From NCBI RefSeq assembly GCF_000372525.1, contig NZ_AQUR01000103.1:186001-250000 (forward strand): a stretch of DNA of 64,000 nucleotides, written 5' to 3'. Below, piece by piece: positions 25,502 through 35,144 of the stretch; within the stretch, counting starts at the first letter, position 1, and every line of letters begins with the position of its first letter. The stretch comes from Cupriavidus neocaledonicus (GTDB lineage Bacteria > Pseudomonadota > Gammaproteobacteria > Burkholderiales > Burkholderiaceae). The notes beneath the pieces are model-generated. The model searched no databases. It saw only the letters and a list, made by a program, of their open reading frames with translations, and was not told where the DNA came from. A program made the translations under genes and the position numbers.

Positions 25502-26338
25502 ATGAGCAATAGCGACGATGTGAAGCCGTCAGCGCCACCAACGCTCTTCGGCAGCGAGCCTGACGCCGATGCCGCTGGGCAGACCCGCATCCTGGCCAGC
25601 CTTGAAGGCCGCGTGCCGATGGCGGCCAAGGCTCCGGCCAGGAAGCCTGCTGGGCGCTACCTGGGAGCGGGCCTGGTCGCTGTTGCCGCAACGGCTGTGG
25701 CAGGCTGGCTTTGGCTGGACCCGGTCGACGATACGCCCGTATCGATCCAGGCGGGCAATCCGGCGGTCCCGGCACAGCCTGCCGCCGGCGGAGCTGCGCC
25801 CGGCGGGCAGACGCTGGCCGACAATGCGCCAGCATCGGCCCCGGTCACTTCCGCCGCGTCGGCGGAATCCGCCCAATCAGTTGCCGAGAGTTCTCAGCCG
25901 CAGGCCGCAACCATCGTCGATGCCGATAACAGCGACCCTGCGCTGGATCGGCTCGGCAAGGTCGATGGCGCAGCGGTTGCCGCAGGTGCGGTCGCGGGCG
26001 CGACCACGCTGGCCGCGCTGACGTCTCTCGGTACCCAGCCAGCCGGGGCACGGCCAAAGACTACTGAAGTCAGCAAAAATACCAAAAAGACAGCAACGTC
26101 GAAGACGCCGCCGCCGGTGGAAAAAGCCAGCGCCAGTACCGCTGCGAACAGCAAGGACAAGAAGACCGTCGCCAAGGCCAACACCTCGGCCAAGTCGAAA
26201 ACAACGCGTCGCAAATCTTCAGGCACGGCGGCTGACCCCGACGCCGAAGTCCTGGCAGCGCTGCTGTCCCAACCCGAGGGCAAGCCGATCAGCACGGCGA
26301 CGGCGAGCACGCGCTCTACCACCAAGGCGCGCAACTGA
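25502..26338 (+). CDS. Unknown single-pass Ala/Lys-rich protein in the T6SS locus
   Basis: I do not recognise a family. The 278-residue protein has a short acidic N-terminus (DPxxFGSEPDADAAGQTRIL-like segment), a single membrane helix at about residues 52-69 (LGAGLVAVAATAVAGWLWL), and then a long low-complexity region. That region shifts from Ala/Pro/Ser-rich to Lys/Thr/Ser-rich (many KK, KTA and TSK steps) near residues 180-240. It ends with EVLAALLSQPEGKPIST. The composition suggests a periplasmic disordered arm anchored in the inner membrane. It is divergent from tagX and precedes the second vgrG by 152 bp. A perfect hairpin lies downstream. Confidence 0.7.
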   Translation: MSNSDDVKPSAPPTLFGSEPDADAAGQTRILASLEGRVPMAAKAPARKPAGRYLGAGLVAVAATAVAGWLWLDPVDDTPVSIQAGNPAVPAQPAAGGAAPGGQTLADNAPASAPVTSAASAESAQSVAESSQPQAATIVDADNSDPALDRLGKVDGAAVAAGAVAGATTLAALTSLGTQPAGARPKTTEVSKNTKKTATSKTPPPVEKASASTAANSKDKKTVAKANTSAKSKTTRRKSSGTAADPDAEVLAALLSQPEGKPISTATASTRSTTKARN

Positions 26339-26371
26339 ACCCCGCGACGGTTCGATCGCATTACAGAGAAT

Positions 26372-26401
26372 CGGTGTGGCGGCCCGGCATGCGCCACACC
26401 G
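26372..26401 (+). terminator. Hairpin after the 278-residue unknown gene
   Basis: Ten-base arms CGGTGTGGCG (26372-26381) and CGCCACACCG (26392-26401) are perfectly complementary with a 10-nt loop, 34 nt after the stop codon and before vgrG. There is no T-tract, so it could be a factor-assisted terminator or an mRNA-end stabiliser. Confidence 0.5.
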
Positions 26402-26489
26402 TGCTTGCAATCAAGGCGGGCACCGGCAACGGTAGATCCGCTGGCATGTCGGCCCCTGACGCAGTTGCGGCTGCACGAACGGACAGCGA

Positions 26490-29400
26490 ATGGATGTAAC
26501 CACTCTTTACCAACATCTTTTCAGCGCGGCGCACCGCCTGTATGCGCTGGAAGGTGAAGGCGCGCTGGGCGAACTCGCCGTCGAGGCCTGGATCGGCCGC
26601 GAAGGCGTGTCCGCGCTGGCCGAGTCGCGCATCGTCGCGGTCAGTGCCAACGCCGATATCTCACTGGACAGTCTGCTTGGCCAACGTGTCACGCTGCGGA
26701 CCACGCTCGCCGGCGGCGGCCAGTCGCGCCGCACCGGCCTGATCCGGCAGGCCGAGAAGCTCGGCGCCGACGGCAGCCTGGCGCGTTATCGCCTGACCGT
26801 GGTGCCGTGGCTGTGGCTGACCACGCAGCAGCGCAACAGCCAGGTCTTCCAGAACCGCAAGCTCGACAGCATCATCGAGACCGTGCTGCAGCCCTATGCG
26901 CCGCACGCGCACTGGCGCTACGCGGCCGGCGCCGAGGCGCGCATCGCTGCCATCGGAGAGCGTGCCCATGTCGCGCAGTTCCGCGAGACCGACTATCACT
27001 TCCTGTCGCGCCTGCTGGCCGAGGCCGGCCTGGGCTATACCGTCGTGGAAGATGAGGAAGCGCCCAGCGGACATGCCGTGGTGATCTTTGCCGACAGCGC
27101 GCAATTGCCGGAAGACGAAGAATCTGCGGCGGGTGGCGGCATCCGTTTCCATCGCGCGCACAGTCAGGAATCGGCCGATGCCATCCAGCAGCTGGCGTGC
27201 GAGACCCGCGCGACTGTGGCCGGCGTGGCCGTGACGGCATGGGACCCGGAGGCCAAGCGTGCTATCCGCGGCCACGCACCGGCACGTTATGTTGGCAATG
27301 CGGGCCGGGCGGTCAGCCCGGATCCGTACCTGTCCGTCAGCCTGTCCTTGGCGCCGGACGCCGCGAGCGCGCAGCGTGTTGCCGAGCAGGTGATCGAAGC
27401 CGTTGAAGCCCGCGCACTGCTGTTCACCGGCCGGGCGTCCGTGCGCACGCTGCGCAGTGGGATGCGCCTGACCGTCACTGGCTGCCCGCACCTGCCGCTG
27501 CTGGAAGACGGTGCGGCAGGGTACCCGCTGCTGCTCGATGCGGTGGAGCATTGCGGCATCAACAACCTGGCCGCCGACACGCGCGCCGCACTGGCCGATC
27601 GCATGGGGCCGCTCGAGGCAGCCTTGTGTTTCGACACACCCCCGGCCGCACCGGACGCCGCAGAGGCAACGCCCGGCCTGCTGGGCGTGCTGCCGGATCA
27701 AGAGCCCGTGCGCCTGGCGCCCACGCAAGCGCTGCAGACGGCAGCACGCGAACAGGGCTACGCGGCTATCTTCCGCGCCATCGACGCCCGACGTCCCTGG
27801 CGCGCCTGCGTACTCGACGTCGATTGTCCGCGTCTTTACAGCCGGTCCAGTCCGCTGGGGGTGCATAGCGCGATCGTCGTCGGTCCTGACGGCCAGTCCC
27901 AGCCGGATGGCAACGCCGAACACCACGCCAGCCCCGCTGGCGAGATCCGCGTGCGCTTCCACTGGCAGCGCGGCGACCGCCCCGACGACCGCAGCAGCCG
28001 CTGGATCCGCGTCGCCCAGCGCCAGGCCGGCGCCGGGATGGGCTGGCAATGGCTGCCGCGCATCGGGCAGGAAGTGCTGGTCAAGTTCGCCGACGACGAC
28101 ATCGACCAGCCTTTCGTCATCGGCGCGCTGTACAACGGCCAGGGCGAAGCCGGCCACGCACCAACGCCAGGCGGCAAGAGTGCCGCGGCGAGCAGCGACA
28201 GCCAATCCCTGTACGCACAGGGCACGGACAGCGCCCCCAGCGCGCAAGGCAACCTCGCCGCTGGTAACAGCCCTGCCTGGCACGGCCTGGGTTCACAGCC
28301 CGATGGCCACCGCAATGCCGCGGCGCTCACGGGTTTCAAGAGCCAGGAACACGGCGGCAAGGGCTACAACCAGTTGGTGCTGGACGACAGCGACAGCCAG
28401 CTGCGCACGCAACTGGCCACCACGCTGCAGTCGACCCAGCTCAATCTTGGCCACGTGATCCATCAGCAGGACAACCGCCGCGGCAGCTTCCGCGGCCAGG
28501 GATTCGAGCTGCGCACCGACGGCCATGCCGCCGTGCGCGGCCAGGCCGGCCTGTTGCTGACCACCTACCGCGACGCCGCCACCGGCCGCGCGCTGCCCAC
28601 CGGCGACAACGCCGCCGGCATCGCGTTGCTGCGCCAGACGGGCGACCTCGTCAAGACCCTGAGCCAGGGCGCGACCACGCACCAGACGCAGGCGCTGTCG
28701 ACCGGCAAGGATGACGAAGCCCCCTTGCAGAAGCAGACCCAGGCTGCTTCCGGCATGGTCGATGGTCAAGCGCTAGAAGCGGCCAAGGACGATGCGTCCA
28801 GCGGCAACACAACGACTCCCGGCAAGGTTCCGCACCAGGCCGCGGCCATGGTGCACCTGAATGGCCGGGCCGGGCTAAGCGTGGTTGCGGGCCAGGACTT
28901 GCAGGTCGCCAATGGCGAAAGCGTGGCATTGACCAGTGGCCAGGACAGCAACATCGCGGTAGCCGGCCAGGCCCGCGTCCATGCCGGGCAGGCGATCGGC
29001 GTGGCGGCGGGACTTTCAAGCGCGGGGGACAACAACATCGGCCTGCAGCTGACGGCGGGGCAGAATGATATCGATATCCAGGCGCAGCACGATTTGTTAA
29101 AGCTGGCGGCACGGGATGACTTGACCGTGGTGTCGGCCAACATGAACGTGGATTTCGCGGCGGCGAAACGGATTCGGATTGCCACGGCGGGTGGGGCTTC
29201 GATATTGATCGAGGGCGGGAATATTACGGTTGAGTGTCCGGGGGCGATTACTTATAAGGCGGCGCAGAGGAAGTTTGAGGGGGCGGTGGATACGGCTTAC
29301 GTCCTGCCGTCATTCCCGGATGCGGCCATAGAGGACATTCCAGTGCAGTTCAATATTGCATTACAGGATGTACCAGGTCCGCTGGGGGCGGCGTTCCCCC

Positions 29401-29786
29401 TGACGGATTGGCGCATTGTCAAGGCCGAGAGCGAACTCGAAGCCCTATATAGCAATAACGAGATTCTGCGGGGCAAGAGTGACGACGCTGGAAAGCTGGC
29501 CTTGTCAACGGCTGAACAAAATGTATTGCAAGGTGCTTGTAATAAGCACATCAATCAGATCTGGCTTGTCTGTGATAGTCAGGTGCACCGGGTTTCGCTT
29601 TTGCGTGAATCTGAAGAATGGGATGACCGGCAAAAAATGGCGCATGCGCTCAACGCAATGGGATACGCCGATAGTTTCGGAGTCGCAGAAGGACATCCAG
29701 TAGAAGAATACTACGCTGACGTTGCAGCTCGCGATATCAAACATACGACAGGCGAAGCGCTGCTAAACCATATTAAGGTCAAGTGA
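26490..29786 (+). CDS. vgrG: T6SS spike protein VgrG with C-terminal extension, second copy
   Basis: The 1098-residue VgrG has the normal gp27-like part (HLFSAAHRLYALEGEG, FRETDYHFLSRLLAEAGLGY), OB/gp5 part (IRVRFHWQRG, GWQWLPRIGQEVLVKFADDDIDQPFVIGALYNGQG) and DUF2345 beta-helix (repeated V-A-x-G-Q segments, about 800-930). Unlike the first VgrG, about 165 residues follow the beta-helix, from AVDTAYVLPSFPDAAIEDIPVQF to the end. Part of this tail mentions a receptor-like segment without catalytic motifs I recognise. The tail is coded in lower-GC DNA continuous with the phospholipase gene. It probably forms an adaptor for that effector, as no DUF4123 or DUF1795 chaperone gene lies between them. 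Confidence 0.95.
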   Translation: MDVTTLYQHLFSAAHRLYALEGEGALGELAVEAWIGREGVSALAESRIVAVSANADISLDSLLGQRVTLRTTLAGGGQSRRTGLIRQAEKLGADGSLARYRLTVVPWLWLTTQQRNSQVFQNRKLDSIIETVLQPYAPHAHWRYAAGAEARIAAIGERAHVAQFRETDYHFLSRLLAEAGLGYTVVEDEEAPSGHAVVIFADSAQLPEDEESAAGGGIRFHRAHSQESADAIQQLACETRATVAGVAVTAWDPEAKRAIRGHAPARYVGNAGRAVSPDPYLSVSLSLAPDAASAQRVAEQVIEAVEARALLFTGRASVRTLRSGMRLTVTGCPHLPLLEDGAAGYPLLLDAVEHCGINNLAADTRAALADRMGPLEAALCFDTPPAAPDAAEATPGLLGVLPDQEPVRLAPTQALQTAAREQGYAAIFRAIDARRPWRACVLDVDCPRLYSRSSPLGVHSAIVVGPDGQSQPDGNAEHHASPAGEIRVRFHWQRGDRPDDRSSRWIRVAQRQAGAGMGWQWLPRIGQEVLVKFADDDIDQPFVIGALYNGQGEAGHAPTPGGKSAAASSDSQSLYAQGTDSAPSAQGNLAAGNSPAWHGLGSQPDGHRNAAALTGFKSQEHGGKGYNQLVLDDSDSQLRTQLATTLQSTQLNLGHVIHQQDNRRGSFRGQGFELRTDGHAAVRGQAGLLLTTYRDAATGRALPTGDNAAGIALLRQTGDLVKTLSQGATTHQTQALSTGKDDEAPLQKQTQAASGMVDGQALEAAKDDASSGNTTTPGKVPHQAAAMVHLNGRAGLSVVAGQDLQVANGESVALTSGQDSNIAVAGQARVHAGQAIGVAAGLSSAGDNNIGLQLTAGQNDIDIQAQHDLLKLAARDDLTVVSANMNVDFAAAKRIRIATAGGASILIEGGNITVECPGAITYKAAQRKFEGAVDTAYVLPSFPDAAIEDIPVQFNIALQDVPGPLGAAFPLTDWRIVKAESELEALYSNNEILRGKSDDAGKLALSTAEQNVLQGACNKHINQIWLVCDSQVHRVSLLRESEEWDDRQKMAHALNAMGYADSFGVAEGHPVEEYYADVAARDIKHTTGEALLNHIKVK

Positions 29787-29788
29787 GC

Positions 29789-32320
29789 ATGGCTGGGCAA
29801 GAAAAATCGTCTCGCGTCCTTACGCAAATTATTGGTAAGGAAGGAAGGGCCGCGCAAGGCGCAGCAACCAGCAATCTCTGGGTAGGGCACGGCGCAGTGT
29901 TCTCCAAAGAGACAGCGGGAAACAAGGTTGTATCCTTCACTACCGGGCGAGAGTATTTCGCCGACTTTATCGCCGCCTGTGAAAAGGCCTCGCAGGAGAT
30001 CTGCATCATAGGATGGCAAGTGAACTGGGACGCGATGCTGGCCCCTGGTAAGCGCCTCTGGGATGTGTTGTGTGAAGCGGCCCAGCGCAAGGTCAAGATT
30101 TATGTGTTGCCTTGGGACGATACCAGCCCGGTGCAAACTTATGATGATCAAACATGTAATGCACTGGAAGCAATCAATACTCACCTTGGCTACTCCAGCA
30201 AGGAAAAGTGTGTGCACGTGGCGGTCGCGAAATCCAATGCTACTAGAAACACAACATATTTCAGTCATCATCAAAAACTTGTAGTCATAGACCGAGCGAT
30301 TGCATTTGTCGGTGGCATTGATTTAGCGTATGGTCGTTATGATGATGCTAGCTATGATTTGCGTGCAGATGGTGATGGTCGCAAGGCCCTTAATCGTTAC
30401 AATCCTTGCATTGCTTGGCTAGGTTCACTTGATAAGAGGGCTAGGGATATCGTCGATCCTGATCTGCTTACCGGCGCAGCAGATAGTTTCAAGTTACCTG
30501 GTCTGACCAACAGCACGGCCGACGGAGTGCTTAAGCAAATCTCTTCCGGTGGAGTTCAAGTACCATATAGTGAACCGACGATGGATGCCGTCGGAGCCAA
30601 TGCTATTGGGCTAGGCCGTCGCGCAGAACGAAACCGTGTCCAATACGTGACGTTGAATGCAGCCGTTCAACCACGAATGCCATGGCAAGACGTACACAGC
30701 CGTATCGAGGGGCCAGCGGTTTCGGATCTGCTTCGCAATTTCGTTGTTCGGTGGAACGTGGTAAGCAAAATGAAGCTGCCTATGCCTAAGCCACCGAGCA
30801 CATACGAAAAGCGCGGGAATGCTCATATACAAGTTTTGCGAAGCGCGCCAGCCGGTATGCGGAAAGCCGAGTACGACGCGATGCAGAAGAAGCCGGACAC
30901 AGCACCAACCGGCACAGAGGATGATATTCACCGGGCGATGTTGCAATTGATCGCCAAGAGTAGGCGTTTCATTTATATTGAGAGCCAGTTTTTTGTATCA
31001 GATTTCGGCGAAGAGGCCGATTTTGTCACCGGTTCCTTGTCTCCTGCAGCGAAGTACATCAATGATCTCGGAGGTAAAGACGCCAGCAAGACGGCTAAGC
31101 GGCTCGGCGTTCTCGATGACGATGCGCCAGTTGGAATAACGTTGGATGGTTTCAAGCCCCGGTTGAAGGTGGACGATAGCAAACTCCTCAATCCACCAAC
31201 CAACCGTGTATGCTCCGCTCTCGTTACCAGAATTACTCGAGCTATTCTCGATAAAGACAGGCCGCCTTTTCATGTTTATATTACATTGCCAGTGCACCCT
31301 GAGGGAAGTTTGCTAAACGCCAGCATTGCGGTGCAGGTCTATTGGACAATGCAGACGATCGCTTTCGGAAGCAAGAGTTTGCTCAACGGCATTCGCCGGG
31401 CCTTGAAGGCGAGAGAGCTACGCGAGAAGAAAGATCCTCGCTACATGCGGGTTATCGAGGATGATAGAAATCGTGAATACGAGAGTATTCCGGTTGCAGC
31501 CTGCTTCGACTACGTAACGTTGCTTAATTTGCGTAATTGGAAGAAGCTCGGTGAGCGCTATGTGACTGAGCAGATTTATGTGCATAGCAAGTTGATGGTC
31601 GTCGATGACCTGTACGCTTTGCTCGGTAGTGCGAATATCAATGACCGAAGCCTGTTAGGGGAGCGGGATTCAGAGATCGCGGTCTTGGTCATGGACGACG
31701 ATCATCGCCGCGAGGATATCAATGGAAAGGGGAGCCAGCAGCCAGTCCGGGTTTTCGCGCATGAACTACGAAAGAAAATCTGGGGAAAATTGTTCGGGTT
31801 GACGGCTGGTGGCAGCAAGGCGGCTAACGAGCTAAGAGATGCGGTGTTGCAACCGGGCAAGCCAGATAGTTGGCGCATGATACAGAAGCGGGCGGAAGCA
31901 AATGCAAAGGCTTATGAGGCTGCCTTCAAGCATGTGCCGAGAAACTGGTCGCCTTTTGAACCGAACCGGCCTGCCTCGATCTTGCCCAATTGGGATCCTC
32001 TCGCGCAGAAGTCCGCAGGCGCAGGTGCCAGCGGTGCACCAGCATATCCTCAACCCGCCGAGGACGCATTCTGGCAAAAGCCCCGCCATGAACCGGCGGG
32101 CGTAAAGCTGCTTGAATCAGTTACCGGATTTATAACTTCGCTGCCGATCCATTGGACACGAGGCGAGAATAACCGTTTCCCTTACCCGACCGCGTTGGTG
32201 GCCCATAACGACGAGCCGCATGACAGCGGAGAACGCTACGCGATGCAAACGCAGTCGGGCGACGACGAAGGACTGACCGTGTTCTCCACAGACGATACCG
32301 CCCGCAAGGAACACGCATGA
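29789..32320 (+). CDS. Tle5-type phospholipase D T6SS effector
   Basis: Predicted phospholipase D of the Tle5 (PldA/PldB) class, which attacks phospholipids of target-cell membranes. Both HKD motifs are present: H161-x-K163-x4-D168 (HHQKLVVID) and H599-x-K601-x4-D606 (HSKLMVVDD, followed by GSANINDRSLLGERDSE). Both halves have the flanking patterns expected of PLD (FVGGIDLAYGRYD after the first). Length is 843 residues. The ATG at 29789 sits two bases after the vgrG stop region; a GTG two codons earlier is an alternative. The gene is visibly AT-richer than the rest of the window (about 40% GC in 30301-30360), suggesting separate acquisition. Its stop overlaps the next gene by 4 bp. Confidence 0.93.
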   Translation: MAGQEKSSRVLTQIIGKEGRAAQGAATSNLWVGHGAVFSKETAGNKVVSFTTGREYFADFIAACEKASQEICIIGWQVNWDAMLAPGKRLWDVLCEAAQRKVKIYVLPWDDTSPVQTYDDQTCNALEAINTHLGYSSKEKCVHVAVAKSNATRNTTYFSHHQKLVVIDRAIAFVGGIDLAYGRYDDASYDLRADGDGRKALNRYNPCIAWLGSLDKRARDIVDPDLLTGAADSFKLPGLTNSTADGVLKQISSGGVQVPYSEPTMDAVGANAIGLGRRAERNRVQYVTLNAAVQPRMPWQDVHSRIEGPAVSDLLRNFVVRWNVVSKMKLPMPKPPSTYEKRGNAHIQVLRSAPAGMRKAEYDAMQKKPDTAPTGTEDDIHRAMLQLIAKSRRFIYIESQFFVSDFGEEADFVTGSLSPAAKYINDLGGKDASKTAKRLGVLDDDAPVGITLDGFKPRLKVDDSKLLNPPTNRVCSALVTRITRAILDKDRPPFHVYITLPVHPEGSLLNASIAVQVYWTMQTIAFGSKSLLNGIRRALKARELREKKDPRYMRVIEDDRNREYESIPVAACFDYVTLLNLRNWKKLGERYVTEQIYVHSKLMVVDDLYALLGSANINDRSLLGERDSEIAVLVMDDDHRREDINGKGSQQPVRVFAHELRKKIWGKLFGLTAGGSKAANELRDAVLQPGKPDSWRMIQKRAEANAKAYEAAFKHVPRNWSPFEPNRPASILPNWDPLAQKSAGAGASGAPAYPQPAEDAFWQKPRHEPAGVKLLESVTGFITSLPIHWTRGENNRFPYPTALVAHNDEPHDSGERYAMQTQSGDDEGLTVFSTDDTARKEHA

Positions 32321-33438
32321 CCATATTGAACGCTCAGGCCAAACTAGTCCGCCGTTTTCTGTTTGCCGTTTGTAGTGCCGGGTTAGGATTCGGCGCCTCA
32401 GCAGGAGAGGTTCCGCCTAGTTGGAGAACTGAATGTGTTGGGCGCACACTGCTTCAATTGCCTGGTGAAGTAGAAGTGGCGGCGTTATCGGCGGCGGATT
32501 TTCGCGAGTACGCGGCTGGCAACGGCGATGCCTATCCCAGAAGCAAATTTCCGGACGGGCAGTATGCATTTGGCCCGATGCAGTCATTCATGGGATTGAT
32601 GATGGTTTCGCAGCCGGAGGGGGAACCCCGCCTCCGGGAGTTCAGGCAAGCCGCGGAGGGAAGAAAAGCAACCGATTTGAGGAGATTGAAGGCCAATCAC
32701 GGCATAACGCCGCGTGGGCAGAGAGCAAATCTTGAGACGCTTGCAACGGCTCGACACGCTGGCGTCGCGTGGCGCATGGGATCTCACTATTCTGCGTATA
32801 TCGAAGTCGGGCGGAACGCGCTTTGGTGGGGCGTATCAGGCCGCCCAGAAGAGATGGCGGTGTTGGAAAAGTACTACCGTACCTTAATAAATGGCGTGCA
32901 GCCCCGACCACTATTTACTATTCCTACTGCGCCAGGCGTTTGCTTGCCCCATATGTTCATTGGCGACGATGGAACGAATCCGCGTTCTATCAGCGTAGCG
33001 TATCGCTTGCGCGAGCACCCCGATATCACGGTATGGATGGAGGATCGAAATGCCCGTGTGGCGGACAAGAATGAGAATCCGTCGGCCTATTCTGCAGCAG
33101 CTCGGGCGGACTTCTTCTGGATGCAAGACTATGCCGGAAATTACCAAAGCGTCAGGAGCCTTTGGCGAGAGTTGTACAAAGACGTAACAGTGCCAGCAGG
33201 CCGAGGGGTCGAATCGTTCGTCGCGTTGAAGCGCAAGGACGGCACCGAAGACTATGGTTACCTACTGTCCTTACGTGGCGAGCCTAACGCTAAGGACGAC
33301 CGGCCAGATCTGATGATGTATGTGATTCGCGACGCGGCCTACGCCCGTGCTAAAGGGGTCGCGCCGGTTAGCCGTGAAGGTGTGCTTGACCTGGGCAAGA
33401 CTATTGCGGCTGGTATGCGCCCCTTGCCATCGCAATAA
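32317..33438 (+). CDS. Exported Tli4-like immunity protein for the Tle5 effector
   Basis: The 373-residue product has a basic N-terminus and a hydrophobic core (about residues 13-30) with probable cleavage after ASA, so it should reach the periplasm, where Tle5 toxins act. The start overlaps the effector stop by 4 bp (ATGA), the typical toxin-immunity coupling. The mature protein has two related halves. An N-terminal part contains WRTECVGRTLLQLPGEVEVA; a C-terminal part has FTIPTAPGVCLPHMFIGDD and FVALKRKDGTEDYGYLLSLRGEPN. These resemble the two-domain Tli4 immunity family as I recall it. Lower GC continues through this gene. Binding to the phospholipase is inferred. Confidence 0.83.
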   Translation: MTILNAQAKLVRRFLFAVCSAGLGFGASAGEVPPSWRTECVGRTLLQLPGEVEVAALSAADFREYAAGNGDAYPRSKFPDGQYAFGPMQSFMGLMMVSQPEGEPRLREFRQAAEGRKATDLRRLKANHGITPRGQRANLETLATARHAGVAWRMGSHYSAYIEVGRNALWWGVSGRPEEMAVLEKYYRTLINGVQPRPLFTIPTAPGVCLPHMFIGDDGTNPRSISVAYRLREHPDITVWMEDRNARVADKNENPSAYSAAARADFFWMQDYAGNYQSVRSLWRELYKDVTVPAGRGVESFVALKRKDGTEDYGYLLSLRGEPNAKDDRPDLMMYVIRDAAYARAKGVAPVSREGVLDLGKTIAAGMRPLPSQ

Positions 33439-34002
33439 CCGCGAGAGAAAGGGGCCTTCTCGATCTAGGCTTGCGTTTTGTACCCCCCGCTCTATAAGCA
33501 GATTTCATACCGATCGATACAAGACACGCCGATGCCAGCCCCCCATATTCGACGAACAGGTTCCCCTCCCGGCCGCCCTGGACGCTTTCTGCACAATTGC
33601 TGCCCATCCTGCTCGGCATGCGTATGTTGGTACGCGCCCACCGGAGCGCGCGCTGCTTGAGGGGAGGGCGCGGCCGACGCTGGGCTTGCTGGGGCTGCCG
33701 CCGCTAGGCGCCAGCAACGGTTGACCTCTGCCAGCCTTTTCCTGACTTTCCTTCCGTAAACGCCATGCACGCGGCCTGTTCCGTGTATGGGTGAACCGCA
33801 TCGATTTTTTCCAGCCCCATGCACTGACGCCGGTGGCCCCCGCATGGTTCATTGCGTGGCGCTTATTTGGGGCCGGTGGGAGGCGGGGCGGCGAGAGCAG
33901 GGTGCAGGACGATGATTAGCCGTCTGCAGCAACGCCGGCATAGGCCTAGAATCGGGATTCCTGTCCGCGACCACATCAGGATTCCCGCAAGGAGCACTAC
34001 GC
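33439..34002. other. Intergenic region with no recognisable gene
   Basis: The 564-bp gap between the T6SS island and the reductase gene holds only short overlapping open frames of biased composition and no recognisable protein, RNA gene or insertion sequence end. It marks the change from low-GC effector DNA back to high-GC core-like DNA and could hold a decayed boundary, but no repeat was found to support that. Confidence 0.5.
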
Positions 34003-35118
34003 ATGAGCCAACTGTTCGAGCCGCTCGCCATCGGCGGCCTCACCCTTGCCAACCGCATCACCATCGCGCCGATGTGCCAGTATTCCGCGCACGCCGGCAA
34101 TGCGGGCGACTGGCACATGATCCACCTGGGTTCACTTGCGCTGTCGGGCGCGGGCATGCTGATCGTCGAGGCCACGGCGGTCTCGGCGGAAGGGCGCATC
34201 ACGCCGCATGATCTGGGCTTGTATTCGGACGACAACGAAGCGGCGCTGGGCCGTGTTATCCACGCGATGCGCGCGTATTCGCCGATTGCGATCGCGATCC
34301 AGCTGGGACACGCCGGCCGCAAGGCATCGAGCCAGGCGCCGTGGGATGGCGGCCAGCAGATTGCCCCCGATGCGCCCGGTGGCTGGCACACGGTGGCACC
34401 TTCTGCCGTGCCGCACGGCGCCGAGGAGGTCGCGCCGGTGGCGCTGGACCGCGCGGGGATGGACAAGGTGCGCGATGACTTTGTCGCCGCGGCAAGGCGT
34501 GCGGCGCGGCTGGGGCTGGATGGCATCGAGATCCACGCCGCGCATGGCTATCTGCTGCATCAGTTCCTGTCGCCGCTGGCCAACCACCGTGAGGACGAAT
34601 ACGGCGGCAGCCTGGAGAACCGCATGCGCTTCCCAATTGAAGTGTTCGACGCGGTGCGCGAGGCGTTTCCGGCGCAGCGGCCGGTATGGATGCGCATCTC
34701 GGCGACCGACTGGGTGCCGGGAGGATGGGATATCGAGGGCACGGTGGCGTTGTCGAAGGCGCTGAAGGCGCGCGGTTGCGCGGCGATCCACGTGACCACG
34801 GGCGGAGTTTCACCGCAGCAGGCGATCAAACTCGGGCCCGGCTACCAGGTGCCCTACGCCCAGCGGGTGAAGGCGGAAGTGGGCCTGCCGACGATTGCAG
34901 TGGGCCTCATCACCGAGCCAGAGCAGGCCGAAGCGATCATCGTCAATCAGGAAGCCGACGCGGTATCGCTGGCGCGTGCCATGCTGTATGACCCCCGCTG
35001 GCCCTGGCATGCCGCCGCGCGGCTGGGTGCGAGCGTGCAGGCGCCGAAGCAATATTGGCGCTCGCAGCCGCGCGAACTGAAAGACCTGTTCGCAGGCGCG
35101 GCGTTTGGACAGCGCTAG
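34003..35118 (+). CDS. Old yellow enzyme family NADH:flavin oxidoreductase (YqjM/XenA class)
   Basis: FMN-dependent ene-reductase that reduces activated alkenes and xenobiotics with NAD(P)H. The 371-residue protein has the YqjM/XenA-class N-terminus LTLANRITIAPMCQYSA, with the class-specific Cys at about residue 25 and Tyr at 27. The IEIHAAHGYLLHQFLSPLANHREDEYGGSLENRMRF block contains the two active-site His. A C-terminal VSLARAMLYDPRWPWHAA block follows. It starts at an ATG behind AAGGAG. A VOC-family gene follows 26 bp later, probably in the same transcript. Physiological substrate unknown. Confidence 0.92.
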   Translation: MSQLFEPLAIGGLTLANRITIAPMCQYSAHAGNAGDWHMIHLGSLALSGAGMLIVEATAVSAEGRITPHDLGLYSDDNEAALGRVIHAMRAYSPIAIAIQLGHAGRKASSQAPWDGGQQIAPDAPGGWHTVAPSAVPHGAEEVAPVALDRAGMDKVRDDFVAAARRAARLGLDGIEIHAAHGYLLHQFLSPLANHREDEYGGSLENRMRFPIEVFDAVREAFPAQRPVWMRISATDWVPGGWDIEGTVALSKALKARGCAAIHVTTGGVSPQQAIKLGPGYQVPYAQRVKAEVGLPTIAVGLITEPEQAEAIIVNQEADAVSLARAMLYDPRWPWHAAARLGASVQAPKQYWRSQPRELKDLFAGAAFGQR

Positions 35119-35144
35119 GCGATCGATGATAGTGGAGGACCCCC

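Noticed and set aside
29290..33438. Insertion sequence or phage origin of the low-GC block
   Set aside because: No transposase, integrase, terminal inverted repeat, direct repeat or tRNA is visible at its edges.
33478..33852. Short open frames in the gap after the T6SS island
   Set aside because: They overlap one another in several frames, have shadow-like composition and no ribosome binding sites.
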